Origin: Betaproteobacteria bacterium | GTDB taxonomy: Bacteria > Pseudomonadota > Gammaproteobacteria > Burkholderiales > SG8-41 | NCBI GenBank assembly: GCA_029883965.1 | Contig: JAOUIN010000008.1 | Coordinates: 1-27,196, forward strand | Length of the DNA stretch: 27,196 bases | Reading direction: 5' to 3' | In this document: positions 7,920 to 17,140 of the stretch, piece after piece | Layout of the letters: each line of letters starts with the position of its first letter | Position numbering within the stretch: position 1 is the first letter of the stretch | Translations under genes and position numbers: made by a program | The notes under the pieces: model-generated | The model's database searches: none | What the model saw: only the letters and a program-made list of their open reading frames with translations | Told to the model about the DNA's origin: nothing

Positions 7920-10900
7920 TTACTTCATGGGCGCAAACGACAGTTTCGCCGGCACGCCATTCTTGGCCCTCTCATCCACTGCTTCAATTGCTTTCCGGTC
8001 CACCCGCGCGGGATCCACTTTCAGGAGATTGGTAAATGCCCCGGTGATTGCTTCTGTGCGTGCCGTAGCAAGGTCGGACAGCGCCGGGGCCGGCAGCGGC
8101 TGCAGTTCGATCAACCGCTGGTACATGGCCACGTAGAGTTCGCGGTCGCCTGCACCGCGATTCATGGCAGCCAGTACCGGACTTACTCGGTTAGCTTCGT
8201 GTCCCGCGGTTTTGCGGAATGTCTCGACAAACTGCACAAGTGCGTCGCCGCCGGCGCGCGCGCTCAGCATGTTTTCGATTGCGCGCTGGGTTTTTGCGCT
8301 GTCGAAAGCCACGGCTCCCGGCTCTTCCCCCGCGGCAAGCTTCAGACCTTCTCGCGCCGCGAGATCGGCGCGCACAGCGGTAGTGCGCAGTGCGTGACCA
8401 TCGCTTTCCGTGTGGTACACGCCCTGCACTGTCAGCTTGAGTTGTGGACGTTTTTGCAGTCCTTCGGCGACGCGCTGCAGCTTTTCGTATTCGGTAGGCA
8501 GGATGCGTGCACTGCCCGGGTCAAATACGATCTCACCCAGGGTTTCAGCGTTTGCGCCGAACACGGCACCCAGCGCGCGGAAAGGTGCAGTGACGATGTT
8601 CGAGATGACGGTGGTTATAGCCTGCCAGACGACACTACCGTAGCTGAACTCCGGCGCATCGACATTGCCCGATACCGGCAACTCAAGGTCGATTTTGCCG
8701 TTGCTGTCAGTCAGCAGTGCGATTGCCAGGTCCAGCGGCAGGTTGGCGGCTGTCGGACTTTCGACGCGCTCGCCCAACGTGAGCTTGTCCAGTAGTACCT
8801 TGTTTTCCCCCGCCAGGCTGCTGTTTTCGATCTTATATTGCAGGTCGAGCGACATTCTGCCGGAGTCGATCTTGCGGCCGGCGAAGGTGGCGGTATAGGG
8901 GCTCAAGCGCGACATCTCAACATTACGAAAGACCACCCCGATATCCGTGAACTTTTTGGGTGCAAACGGTTGAATGCCGCCTTCCGCGCGTGCCAGGCCG
9001 TATTCAGCGATACGGCCCTCGAGTTTCAAGGTGGCCCGGGAATCAGCTGCTGATGAAAGGCCATTGACCGAACCACCCAAGGCCTGGATGTAGGCCTCGA
9101 ACGGCAGCACCAGACTGAAATCGGCAAAGTCCATAGAGCCATTCTCGATGCTGACGCGCGCTACACTAACGGCAGATTTGCCAGCGGTAGGAGTATTAGA
9201 AGACGCTGGTGCGGCGGGTGCCACCGCTGGCGCGACAGCACTGGCTTTTCCCGGAGCGGCACGCTTGATGTCGGCAAGATTGGTCGAGCGATCCTTGTTG
9301 ACGATGAGCCTGGCGTACGGTTCAGTAATGCCCACGTTCGCTATGGCAAGCCGGTTATCCGCCGAAGAGAAATTGATTTCGGTCGCAATCAGGCGTTTCC
9401 AGCCAACCAGCCGTTTGTCGCTGCCGGAACTTAGGATATCGAGATTGGTGACGGTAGCGGTACCGGTATAGCGGATTGACGCCGGCGCGCTCTTGGCATC
9501 GAGAATTACGCGCCCGCTGGCGCCGGCCTTTCCTGAGGAAAGGGTCAGTGTGGTTTCCCGCTTGATTATGGCGTCGAGCGGCGTGAGTTCGACATCGGCC
9601 ACCTCGAAACGTACGTCTGCACCCGGTTGCCGCAAATCCAGCGTGCCCTTGGCCTTGATCGAACCGCCTTGCTTGACGCGCAGCGACATCTCGAAGGAAC
9701 TGGGGTTTGTTGGAGGAAACGCAATTTTCGAAGCCGTGGCGTTGAGCTGCTCAAGGTCGTAGCGTATAGCCGGCTGGAAAGACTCATCTGTCAACGCCAC
9801 GGCATATCCGGCGATCTCGGCCCGGTCCAGGGCAATGCTGAACCCTTTCTTTTGCAGTTCCTTAACCAACTCAACCTTGCGCGGAGCAAGCATGCTGACC
9901 AGCTGCAGATCTCCGGCAGCGTCGCGCCTGACCCACGTGCGTCCTCCCGTGAGCCGCGCCAGCTCGGCGCGGAGTGTCCTCTCCTGCAAATTCACTGAAA
10001 TACCGTTGATCTCGGCTGAATCCAGAGTAACCGGTGGTTGCTTTTCTTCGACTGTCGTGATGCGGATGTTCTCCAAGCTGAGAGCACCCTTGTCAACGAC
10101 AACCTGCATCTGCTTTCCAACCGCAACAGCTATACCGAGGGTAGCTACCGACTTGGCGGACAATATGCGCAGCGGCTTGGCACGGCTGTAATCTGTGATG
10201 GAAAGAGCCAGCGATTCGACGTTGATTTGGGGCAGCGATATTTCCCACGGGGCAACCGCCTTGTCTGCATCCGTAGTGAGTGCCTCATTGACGGCGGCTG
10301 GCTTGGCGCTGGATGGACTGCTAAGGACCAGCTTCGCCCAGTCCGGTACGCTGTCCTCGTCGAGGACTACATTGAGCGCGCCGTCGGCCACGTGTACGTC
10401 CTTGAAGACCAGGCTGCGCCGCGCCAAATTGAAGCTGCCGCCTTTCAAATCGACCGCGGCCAGCTTGCCCAGTAAGGCGCCCCCTTGCTGCTGGGCGATG
10501 ACAACATCTTTCAAGCCGAAGGCGAGGTCGTCTGTTTCCAGTTTAAGGGCGCCGTCAGAGTAGCCTAGACGATAACGCACACGGAAGTTGTAGGTGCCTT
10601 GCGGTTCTGAAATGGTCAGGTGGTCACGGACGAATTTCCAGGGCGTCGAAAGCCGCGCATCTTTCAGCGCAATCATGCCGGTGGATTCGATTGGTGACAG
10701 CGACAAGCTGCCCTGCCACTGCAGGTTACCGCCGCCCGGCAGGCGGGCGTTGAGTTGGTGTTCGCCACGATGATCAGGCAATGTCGATACATCGTGAATT
10801 TCGAAGTCGATCGGGTTGATTTGCGTTTTTGCGGCGGGCGTCAGCGTGTGATCTGTGAATCCGAATACGCCCCCGGCAATGGCAAGGTGCTGCAGCAACA

Positions 10901-11381
10901 GGCGTGGTGGCGCATCGCTTTTCGATCGCTCGGGTGTAGTTTGCAGCAACGGTGCGAGCAACCTCAAAAAGTTCAGGCTTTCGCTGGCATCAAGATCCGC
11001 ATAGACCACCGGTTGCTCAATGCGGATTTCCCGGAACGTCCATGCCCAGCGCAGCAGGCTGCTGGTCTCTAAATCGACGAATATCCGGGCCACCTGCAAC
11101 GCGGGCATTGTCTCTTTTTCTGCGATGGAAAGACCGGTAGCCTCAAATGTCAGCAGGAAAGGGTTGATGCGTACGGCGGCGATCGATCCCTGTCCGCCGA
11201 GCTGTTGCTCCACGATTTTGGGGAATTGCTGCTGCACCAGCCAGGGTGCAAGCAGGAATCCGCTGATCGTATAAATGATCAGCAGGGCTCCCGCTATCAG
11301 CGCGGGTTTCGAAAGCAATATCCTGCGCAGGCGCGTGATCCCGCTGGAGGCTGCATTCATTGTGGGACGGGCCTCATTCAT
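7920..11381 (-). CDS. DUF748 / AsmA-like large envelope protein
   Basis: About 1153 aa from ATG 11381. A basic N-terminus is followed by one membrane segment (near residues 25-46, ALIAGALLIIYTISGFLLAPWLV), then a very long periplasmic region of repeated beta-rich modules. DUF748 features include the FEATGLSI-like start, VARVSIENGSMDFADFSL, LDLQYKIENSSLAGENKVLLDKLTLGE, and a tail with IVFDPGSARILP resembling an OmpA-like end module. DUF748/AsmA-type proteins are thought to act in envelope assembly or lipid transport between membranes. The frame extends upstream to 11459, but that would bury 86 bases in the preceding gene. ATG 11381 overlaps the upstream stop by eight bases and ATG 11360 lies 13 bases past it, so the start is uncertain. 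It is probably translationally coupled to the upstream dehydrogenase. Confidence 0.88.
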   Translation of the reverse strand: MNEARPTMNAASSGITRLRRILLSKPALIAGALLIIYTISGFLLAPWLVQQQFPKIVEQQLGGQGSIAAVRINPFLLTFEATGLSIAEKETMPALQVARIFVDLETSSLLRWAWTFREIRIEQPVVYADLDASESLNFLRLLAPLLQTTPERSKSDAPPRLLLQHLAIAGGVFGFTDHTLTPAAKTQINPIDFEIHDVSTLPDHRGEHQLNARLPGGGNLQWQGSLSLSPIESTGMIALKDARLSTPWKFVRDHLTISEPQGTYNFRVRYRLGYSDGALKLETDDLAFGLKDVVIAQQQGGALLGKLAAVDLKGGSFNLARRSLVFKDVHVADGALNVVLDEDSVPDWAKLVLSSPSSAKPAAVNEALTTDADKAVAPWEISLPQINVESLALSITDYSRAKPLRILSAKSVATLGIAVAVGKQMQVVVDKGALSLENIRITTVEEKQPPVTLDSAEINGISVNLQERTLRAELARLTGGRTWVRRDAAGDLQLVSMLAPRKVELVKELQKKGFSIALDRAEIAGYAVALTDESFQPAIRYDLEQLNATASKIAFPPTNPSSFEMSLRVKQGGSIKAKGTLDLRQPGADVRFEVADVELTPLDAIIKRETTLTLSSGKAGASGRVILDAKSAPASIRYTGTATVTNLDILSSGSDKRLVGWKRLIATEINFSSADNRLAIANVGITEPYARLIVNKDRSTNLADIKRAAPGKASAVAPAVAPAAPASSNTPTAGKSAVSVARVSIENGSMDFADFSLVLPFEAYIQALGGSVNGLSSAADSRATLKLEGRIAEYGLARAEGGIQPFAPKKFTDIGVVFRNVEMSRLSPYTATFAGRKIDSGRMSLDLQYKIENSSLAGENKVLLDKLTLGERVESPTAANLPLDLAIALLTDSNGKIDLELPVSGNVDAPEFSYGSVVWQAITTVISNIVTAPFRALGAVFGANAETLGEIVFDPGSARILPTEYEKLQRVAEGLQKRPQLKLTVQGVYHTESDGHALRTTAVRADLAAREGLKLAAGEEPGAVAFDSAKTQRAIENMLSARAGGDALVQFVETFRKTAGHEANRVSPVLAAMNRGAGDRELYVAMYQRLIELQPLPAPALSDLATARTEAITGAFTNLLKVDPARVDRKAIEAVDERAKNGVPAKLSFAPMK

Positions 11382-12303
11382 CGTCCGCTTGTAGAATCTT
11401 GAATGCCGCCTGCAGCGCACGTTCAATACGGGCTTTTTCTTTTTTGACTTTGCCTTCATCCCAGTCCCACATTCCGGCTTTGGCTTTCATGCCGGTGCGG
11501 CCCTTGGCGACCAGGTCTTTGAGCCATTGCGGAGGTTTCTTCTCGGCGTGCAGGTGTGGATACAGCGCGCTGGCGACCAGGTCGTGGGTATCCCAGCCCG
11601 ACATTTCTTTTTGCATCATCGGCCCGCAGGCGATGAAGCGGAAGCCGAACCCGTAACGCACGGCAGTATCTATCCCTTCAGCATCGGTTACGCCATCCGC
11701 AATCAGGTAAAGTGCCTCGCGCATCATCGCGTGCTGCAGGCGGTTGCCGACAAAGCCGGGCACATCTTTCTTGACCCAGATCGGCGCTTTTTGCAGATCC
11801 TTCAGTAATTGCACCAGATCTTCGGCGATCTTCGGTGCTGTCACCGGCGAGCTGACGACCTCGACCAGCGGCACCAGATGCGCGGGCATGAAAAAATGCA
11901 GGCCGGCCACGCGCGCCGGATGCTTGAGGCCTTTGGCGATATCGCCGATGGGAAAATTGGAGGTATTGCTGACCAGCGGAATCTCCGGCCGGGCGAATGA
12001 CTCGACTTGTGCAAACAGTTTTTGCTTCAGGGCCAGGTCTTCAAGCGCTGCTTCGACGACAATGTCGACATCGGCCCACGGCACGGCCTTGAGTTCCGCA
12101 TAACCATGCACTGCAGCGGCATGGCTGGCGGGCGCGCCCAGTTTGGCCAGGCCTGTTGCAATGCGGGCCGGCAGTGCATCGCGGGTTTTAGCAGAAGGGC
12201 TCATGACGTGTACCGTCCAGCCGCGGGCGGCGAACAGGGTGGCGATGTCACCGCCCATGATGCCGCCACCGATGATGACCGCGTGTTGGTTTAGTTCGGG
12301 CAT
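11374..12303 (-). CDS. 3-hydroxyacyl-CoA dehydrogenase family protein
   Basis: A 309-aa two-domain enzyme. The Rossmann NAD(P)-binding motif GGGIMGGDIA is at 12-21. The catalytic region has SNTS at 112-115, H136 in GLHFFMPAH and E148 in VEVV. The C-terminal helical domain starts at the conserved DVPGFVGNRLQHAMMREAL. The family oxidises L-3-hydroxyacyl-CoA to 3-ketoacyl-CoA, but close relatives (lambda-crystallin/L-gulonate and carnitine dehydrogenases) use non-CoA substrates, and GFGFRFIACGPM is reminiscent of these. At the end of the second strand (VHVMSPS, 31-37) the acidic residue that normally holds the NAD ribose is missing. Shine-Dalgarno AAGGA precedes ATG 12303. It is divergent from the M14 peptidase gene and coupled to the DUF748 gene downstream. 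Confidence 0.85.
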   Translation of the reverse strand: MPELNQHAVIIGGGIMGGDIATLFAARGWTVHVMSPSAKTRDALPARIATGLAKLGAPASHAAAVHGYAELKAVPWADVDIVVEAALEDLALKQKLFAQVESFARPEIPLVSNTSNFPIGDIAKGLKHPARVAGLHFFMPAHLVPLVEVVSSPVTAPKIAEDLVQLLKDLQKAPIWVKKDVPGFVGNRLQHAMMREALYLIADGVTDAEGIDTAVRYGFGFRFIACGPMMQKEMSGWDTHDLVASALYPHLHAEKKPPQWLKDLVAKGRTGMKAKAGMWDWDEGKVKKEKARIERALQAAFKILQADDE

Positions 12304-12444
12304 TCTGATTTCCTTGAGTAATTCTGTGCGACTCTGAAGTTATTTGGTAATTATATCTCCGGCAGGTGCGATGCCTGATATCCGTCGTTTAGAGGAATGC
12401 GTTAATGTAGCGGGATGATTTCCAGAATAAATAATGGAGCGGAC

Positions 12445-14121
12445 ATGCTGAAAACAGCTCATCGATTCCTTGCGGCACTTATATCCCTGTCGGTGCTTGC
12501 CGCGTTGCTGGCACCACCGGCAAGTGCGCAGTTTTCTGCTGAGCGGGCCTACAAGCAAAGCGCCGACGTGCGTCAGCGCTATCCCGATCCGCTGGTGGTC
12601 TACGACACGCCGGGATTTAAACCGGGGCGGCAGGATTTCACCTCGCACGAGGAAATGATGGCGTTTGTCGAGGATTTGCAGCGCCGTAGCAATGTGGTGC
12701 AGGTGCGAATGATCGGCGCGTCACAGGAGGGTCGCGCCATTCCCGCGCTGGTGTTGTCAGCATCCGACAGCAAGGGTCCGGCTGATCTGCGTCGCCTCGG
12801 ACGTCCCGTCGTGGTGATGGCCGGTTTGCAGCATGGCAACGAGCCGGCCGGCGGCGAGGCCATGCTGGTGCTGGCCAAAGAACTGGCGACCGGAAGCCTG
12901 CGGCCGCTGCTGGACCAGTTGACCGTTGTCATCGTGCCGCATTCGAATCCGGACGGCGCGTATTATTTCCGGCGCTCGCCCTACAGCACCGTCGACATCA
13001 ACCGCGATCACGTCAAGGTGGATCTGCCGGAAACGCTCGCGTTGCATCGTGTGGTCGAGGAATACGGCCCGCACATGTTCATCGACGCACATGAGTTCAG
13101 CGTAGCCAATCGCTGGATCGAAAAGTTCGGCACGCTGCAGTCGTATGACCTGATGGTTCAGTACGCGACCAACCCCAATGTGCATCCCACGCTGACGGCA
13201 CTCGCGGATCAGAAATTTCTCAGCGCCATGCGCAGCGATGTGGAGCGGGCCGGATATACGCATTTCTGGTATTACACCACCAGCTACAATTTGAAGAATT
13301 TGCTGGTGTCCATGGGAGGCACTACACCGGACATCGGGCGAAATTTTGCCGGCCTGCAGAATGCAGTCTCATTCCTTGTGGAAAGCCGTGGCGTGGGCAT
13401 CGGCCGGGAGGGTTTTGCCCGGCGCGTGCACACGCATATTGTGGCTATTACCAGCCTGCTCAACACGGCGGCGGCCAATGCACGGCAACTAATCGATACC
13501 GTGGATGCGGCTCGCGCCGACATCGTCCGCCGTGGCCGTGATCCGCAGGCTCAGGACCTGGTCGCCGTCACTGTGAAAAATCCGGTCATCAAGCAGAAGC
13601 TGGTGATGCTGGATCCGCTAAGCGGCGCGCTGAAGGAAATCGAAGTCGACTGGTCGGACTCGTTGCATGCGGCGCCGGAAATCAAGCGTGCCCGGCCTTA
13701 CGCCTATGTATTGCCGCCGGTGTTTCACGACGTGGCCTATCGCCTGATGCGATCGGGGATCGACGTGCAGCGGTTGAACAAGCCGGTGGAACTGGAGGTT
13801 GAGAGTTATCAGGTCACCGACCGCCGGGCGAGCAGCACTTATATCGAGGGGCGTATCACCAGCCGGGTGACCACGGAGGTGGTGCCGAAAAAAGTCCGCT
13901 TTGCGGCAGGCAGTTATGTGGTTCCGATGGCGCAACCCAATGCCAGTGTGGTGGTGGTTGCGCTGGAACCGGAATCACCCAGCAGCTTTGTGTCCTTCGG
14001 CGTTATTCCGGTGGATAAAAAAGGTTCGCCGCCGACCGCAGCGGCGGCCAGTGAAGTGCCGGTGTACCGGGTGCTACAGCCCGTTAGTCTGGATACGCAC
14101 CCGGTGAAGCCGCAGCATTGA
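12445..14121 (+). CDS. secreted M14-family zinc carboxypeptidase
   Basis: 558 aa from ATG 12445, chosen because GGAG lies about 6 bases upstream; the frame is open to 12415. A signal peptide ends at about APPASAQF, so the enzyme is periplasmic or secreted. The M14 zinc ligands are H130 and E133 (QHGNEP) and H216 (IDAHEF). The substrate-site NPDG and DINRD segments lie between them (near 165-190). The C-terminal ~200 residues are not typical peptidase and probably form beta-sandwich domains (VYRVLQPVSLD at the end). The family removes C-terminal amino acids from peptides; the natural substrate is unknown. Its TGA stop immediately abuts the stop of the convergent methyltransferase gene with no base between them. 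Confidence 0.9.
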   Translation: MLKTAHRFLAALISLSVLAALLAPPASAQFSAERAYKQSADVRQRYPDPLVVYDTPGFKPGRQDFTSHEEMMAFVEDLQRRSNVVQVRMIGASQEGRAIPALVLSASDSKGPADLRRLGRPVVVMAGLQHGNEPAGGEAMLVLAKELATGSLRPLLDQLTVVIVPHSNPDGAYYFRRSPYSTVDINRDHVKVDLPETLALHRVVEEYGPHMFIDAHEFSVANRWIEKFGTLQSYDLMVQYATNPNVHPTLTALADQKFLSAMRSDVERAGYTHFWYYTTSYNLKNLLVSMGGTTPDIGRNFAGLQNAVSFLVESRGVGIGREGFARRVHTHIVAITSLLNTAAANARQLIDTVDAARADIVRRGRDPQAQDLVAVTVKNPVIKQKLVMLDPLSGALKEIEVDWSDSLHAAPEIKRARPYAYVLPPVFHDVAYRLMRSGIDVQRLNKPVELEVESYQVTDRRASSTYIEGRITSRVTTEVVPKKVRFAAGSYVVPMAQPNASVVVVALEPESPSSFVSFGVIPVDKKGSPPTAAAASEVPVYRVLQPVSLDTHPVKPQH

Positions 14122-14955
14122 TTATTGCGGTTTAAACAGCGTTCCGGTCCACGCCACAGCCTGGGCGTCGGGTTTTGACCGCATGGTCCCCTGCATGGTT
14201 GAGCCGGTAACACGCCCGGTGTAGGTGGCGGCACCGGCAGTGAAAGTGATCTGGTCTCCGCGCAGATTGGTGTGCGTCAGGCGGTAAGTGGTGTCGCCAT
14301 TGCGGTAGGTGCCTTCGAAGGTCTGGAACTTCTGCTTGAGTTCGATTTCGCCCGACCCGATTTTCCACCGGCCTTCGACTTTTGCCGGGACGATCCACAG
14401 GTATGCGGTGCGGCCTTCGGCCGAGTCGGTCTGATCGGGTGACCAGTCTTCCATCGTGAATGCATGGGCGACCACGCGCGTGCCCGGTTTCATGTTGAGG
14501 ATCGTCGGTCGCAGCTTCATGTTCAGGTACGGCAGGAGGTACATGGTCAGGATCGTGGCTTTGCTGAAGTCGGTCGTGAAAATGTCGCCGCGGACGAATT
14601 CGGCGCGCTCTCCGACACCCTCTTTTTGCGCGTTGCGTTTGGCCAGTTCGACCATATCCGGGTTGTATTCGATGCCCAGGGCGCGAACGCCGAATTGCTT
14701 GGCCGCAGTGATTACGGTGATACCGTCACCGGAACCCAGATCAATCACATAGTCATTCGGACCAATGTCCGCCATTTTCAGCATCTTCTCGACCAGGCTT
14801 TTGGGCGTCGGCACCCAGATCACATCCTTGCCGGCCTGACCCACCTGCGGCTTGAACTCGGCGGTTGCCGCTTGGGCGAACGCGGGATCGGCTGCAACGA
14901 ACGCGACTAAAGCCAGCAACATCGTCACGAGGTTGTGACGGAAGTTCGAACGCAT
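14122..14955 (-). CDS. exported class I SAM-dependent methyltransferase-fold protein
   Basis: 277 aa from ATG 14955, chosen because GGAG lies 7-8 bases upstream and because the frame then begins with a signal peptide (NLVTMLLALVAFVAADPAFAQ). An upstream extension to 15051 has no ribosome-binding site and would overlap the CoA-transferase gene. The mature protein has the Rossmann methyltransferase motif I, VIDLGSGDG (72-78 core), ALGIEYNPDMVELA as motif II, and MYLLPYLNMKLRPT with PGTRVVAHAF. Residues from about 200 on form a separate beta-rich domain. Similar signal-bearing methyltransferase-like proteins exist in other proteobacteria and are uncharacterised. The presence of SAM outside the cytoplasm is not established, so activity is an open question. 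It lies 52 bases after the CoA-transferase on the same strand, with no terminator between them. Confidence 0.85.
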   Translation of the reverse strand: MRSNFRHNLVTMLLALVAFVAADPAFAQAATAEFKPQVGQAGKDVIWVPTPKSLVEKMLKMADIGPNDYVIDLGSGDGITVITAAKQFGVRALGIEYNPDMVELAKRNAQKEGVGERAEFVRGDIFTTDFSKATILTMYLLPYLNMKLRPTILNMKPGTRVVAHAFTMEDWSPDQTDSAEGRTAYLWIVPAKVEGRWKIGSGEIELKQKFQTFEGTYRNGDTTYRLTHTNLRGDQITFTAGAATYTGRVTGSTMQGTMRSKPDAQAVAWTGTLFKPQ

Positions 14956-15007
14956 GATGATCTCCAAAGTGTGAAGGCGACAGATTATGCCTGAAGCAAA
15001 ATTTCTT

Positions 15008-16222
15008 TCAGGATTTTCCGGGGCGACCGTCGAGCGTCGCGCCGTCGGCAATCAACTTCTGTATATCGGTCTCCGACAGCCCGGCCTCGCGCAGGATTTC
15101 CACGCTTTGCTCGCCGAGCTTCGGCGCGGGGCTCCAGCCCTGCCGCGTACCGCAGGACCATTTGTTGGGCAGGCGCATGCTGCGCGTGCGGCCCTCCGTC
15201 GGATGATCCTTCATTTCGAAAAAGCCGACGTCCGTGAGGTGCGGATCCTCGATCAGGCTGTCGAGCGTGTGATACGGCATTGCGGGCACGTCGTTTTCGT
15301 CAAAGATTTTCAGCCATTCCGCCGTGGGCCGGGTTTGTAAACCGTTCATGCGCACGTCAAAATACGCGGCCACATTGGCGAAGCGTGCCTGCACGGTGTT
15401 GAAGCGCGGATCGGTCTTGAGTCCCGGACGGCCAATAGCGTCGAAAAAAGCGAAGGCCTGCTTGTTGGTGTTGGCGGAAATGCAGATCCAGCCATCCTGG
15501 GTCGGAATGGGTTTGTTCAGCGGATCGAGCAGGCGCGGATCCCCGGTCTCACCCAGCGGCGGGTCGAAGGTCTTCAGATACATGTGTTCCTCGAGCACGA
15601 ACTTTGCCAGGTTCTCGAACATCGGGATCTCGATGGCGCAGCCTTCGCCGGTTTTCGCTTTCCGGTACAGTGCCATGCAGATCATCTGCACCGCGATCAG
15701 TCCGACCGTTTTATCCGCGACCACCATCGGCACGTACCGCGGCTCACCCAATGCGCGGTGATGCAGGGCCGCCATGCCGCCGGAGCCCTGGATGATGCTG
15801 TCGTAGGCCGGCTTGTCGCGGTAGCGTCCGTCCTGACCGAAACCGAACATGCCGCAGTAGATGATGCCGGGATTAACCTTGCGCACGTCTTCATACGACA
15901 GCTTCAGCCGCGCCATCGACGGCGGCCGCACATTCCACACCAGCACGTCTGTACGCGCGATGAGTTTCAGCAGTGCCGCGTGGCCGTCTGGATTTTTCAG
16001 ATCCAGCACGATGGAGCGCTTGTTGCGGTTCAGATGCAGGAACTTCGCACCCATGCCCGGCGTTACTGATTTGCCGTTCATGTTGCGCACCAGATCGCCG
16101 GATCCGCTTTCGACCTTGATGACTTCAGCCCCGTGATCGGCGAGGATCTGTGTCGCGAGCGGGCCGACGACGACCGAGGTCATGTCGACGACGCGCACCC
16201 CTTCAAGCGGGCCGCCGGCCAT
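15008..16222 (-). CDS. class III (CaiB/BaiF) CoA-transferase, downstream copy
   Basis: 404-aa family III CoA-transferase. It starts PLEGVRVVDMTSVVVGP, has GAEVIKVESGSGD at 31-43, NRNKRSIVLDLK, and the catalytic Asp, D170, in the VVADKTVGL motif, followed by ALYRKAKTGEG. These enzymes move CoA between carboxylic acids through a mixed-anhydride intermediate on that Asp. The start codon overlaps the stop of the MaoC-type hydratase as TGATG, so the two are almost certainly co-translated and probably act on consecutive intermediates. By analogy with Ict (itaconate CoA-transferase) or Mct (mesaconyl-CoA C1-C4 transferase), the substrate may be a C5 dicarboxylate; this is inference from context. It is one of two paralogues in the operon. 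Confidence 0.93.
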   Translation of the reverse strand: MAGGPLEGVRVVDMTSVVVGPLATQILADHGAEVIKVESGSGDLVRNMNGKSVTPGMGAKFLHLNRNKRSIVLDLKNPDGHAALLKLIARTDVLVWNVRPPSMARLKLSYEDVRKVNPGIIYCGMFGFGQDGRYRDKPAYDSIIQGSGGMAALHHRALGEPRYVPMVVADKTVGLIAVQMICMALYRKAKTGEGCAIEIPMFENLAKFVLEEHMYLKTFDPPLGETGDPRLLDPLNKPIPTQDGWICISANTNKQAFAFFDAIGRPGLKTDPRFNTVQARFANVAAYFDVRMNGLQTRPTAEWLKIFDENDVPAMPYHTLDSLIEDPHLTDVGFFEMKDHPTEGRTRSMRLPNKWSCGTRQGWSPAPKLGEQSVEILREAGLSETDIQKLIADGATLDGRPGKS

Positions 16223-17073
16223 CAGACAAACTCCGCTTCTGCAGACAGCGCTACCGCGCCGGTATCATCTTGCGCCCACAGCTTCGCGGTCTTGTTGTCG
16301 GCGCTGGGTTCGCCGCAGAAGGTGATGGTGCGGTTGACGAACAGGGCGCGCACGTTGCGCGACGACATGAACCGGATCGGTGTGGTGCCGTGGGCCCGCG
16401 CGAGTTCGTAGGTCAGCAGCGTGGTCAGGCCGCCGTTCATGATCAGGTCGGGATAACCCTCAGTGCCGGTGACATAAGGTTTGTCGTAATGGATGCGATG
16501 ACCGTTGAACGTCAGTGCAGAATAGCGAAACAGCATCACCGGATCCGGCGTGACCTGATGGGTCCACACGGCTTTGCCGGGCGCGGGTTGCGGCGCCGGC
16601 GGCGGCGCATTTTTGTCGGGCTCACCGCGATAGACGATGTCCTGTTCCTCGCTGATGGCCACGCCGCGCGGACTGATGATGTCGGTCTTGACGGTGACAA
16701 ATACCATGCGACCGCTGCGGCCCTCCTTGATGGTGACGTTCTGGATTTCGGATTGACGGTGCACTTCGTCGCCCACCAGCAATGGCGCGATGAACGTCGT
16801 GCGCTTGCCGGCAAACATGCGTCGCGGCAGCGGCACCGGCGGCAGAAAGTCCCCGCGTTGCGGGTGACCGTCGGGCCCGATCTGCGAATGGCGCACCACC
16901 CGCGGGAACAGGATCGCGTGCCAGCCCACCGGCAGCGGGTCGCCTATCTTGGGAAAGGCGTCGTCGCGATCCAGTGTGGCCGATAACCGGTCGACAGCCG
17001 GTACTGTGACATAGTCGACGGCCGTTTCGGTGCGGCCGATCCACTGCTTCAGAGATTCGAGGTCTGCGGACAT
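16222..17073 (-). CDS. MaoC / FAS1-like hydratase (itaconyl- or mesaconyl-CoA hydratase-like)
   Basis: 283-aa double hot-dog protein. The N-terminal half is the FAS1-like dehydratase domain (VPAVDRLSATLDRDD, LPVGWHAILFPRVV, FAGKRTTFIAPLLVGDEV). The C-terminal half carries the MaoC active-site stretch RYSALTFNGHRIHYD at 183-197 and EGYPDLIMNGGLTTLL. Its architecture and length match mesaconyl-C4-CoA hydratase (Meh) of the 3-hydroxypropionate bicycle and itaconyl-CoA hydratase (Ich) of Pseudomonas, both of which yield citramalyl-CoA. It is flanked by a CoA-transferase (TGATG overlap) and the ring-cleavage dioxygenase gene 67 bases upstream, with a CitE-type lyase further up. That fits hydration of an enoyl-CoA before lyase cleavage. 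The exact substrate is inferred, not shown. Confidence 0.88.
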   Translation of the reverse strand: MSADLESLKQWIGRTETAVDYVTVPAVDRLSATLDRDDAFPKIGDPLPVGWHAILFPRVVRHSQIGPDGHPQRGDFLPPVPLPRRMFAGKRTTFIAPLLVGDEVHRQSEIQNVTIKEGRSGRMVFVTVKTDIISPRGVAISEEQDIVYRGEPDKNAPPPAPQPAPGKAVWTHQVTPDPVMLFRYSALTFNGHRIHYDKPYVTGTEGYPDLIMNGGLTTLLTYELARAHGTTPIRFMSSRNVRALFVNRTITFCGEPSADNKTAKLWAQDDTGAVALSAEAEFV

Positions 17074-17140
17074 GCTTGATTGACTCCGGTTGTTGCGGCG
17101 GAAGTCTCTCGATTTTACGGCATGGATCAGCCTTCGCGGC

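Noticed and set aside
16150..16986. 278-aa plus-strand frame
   Set aside because: It is antisense to the MaoC-type hydratase and has Arg/His-rich composition typical of a shadow frame.
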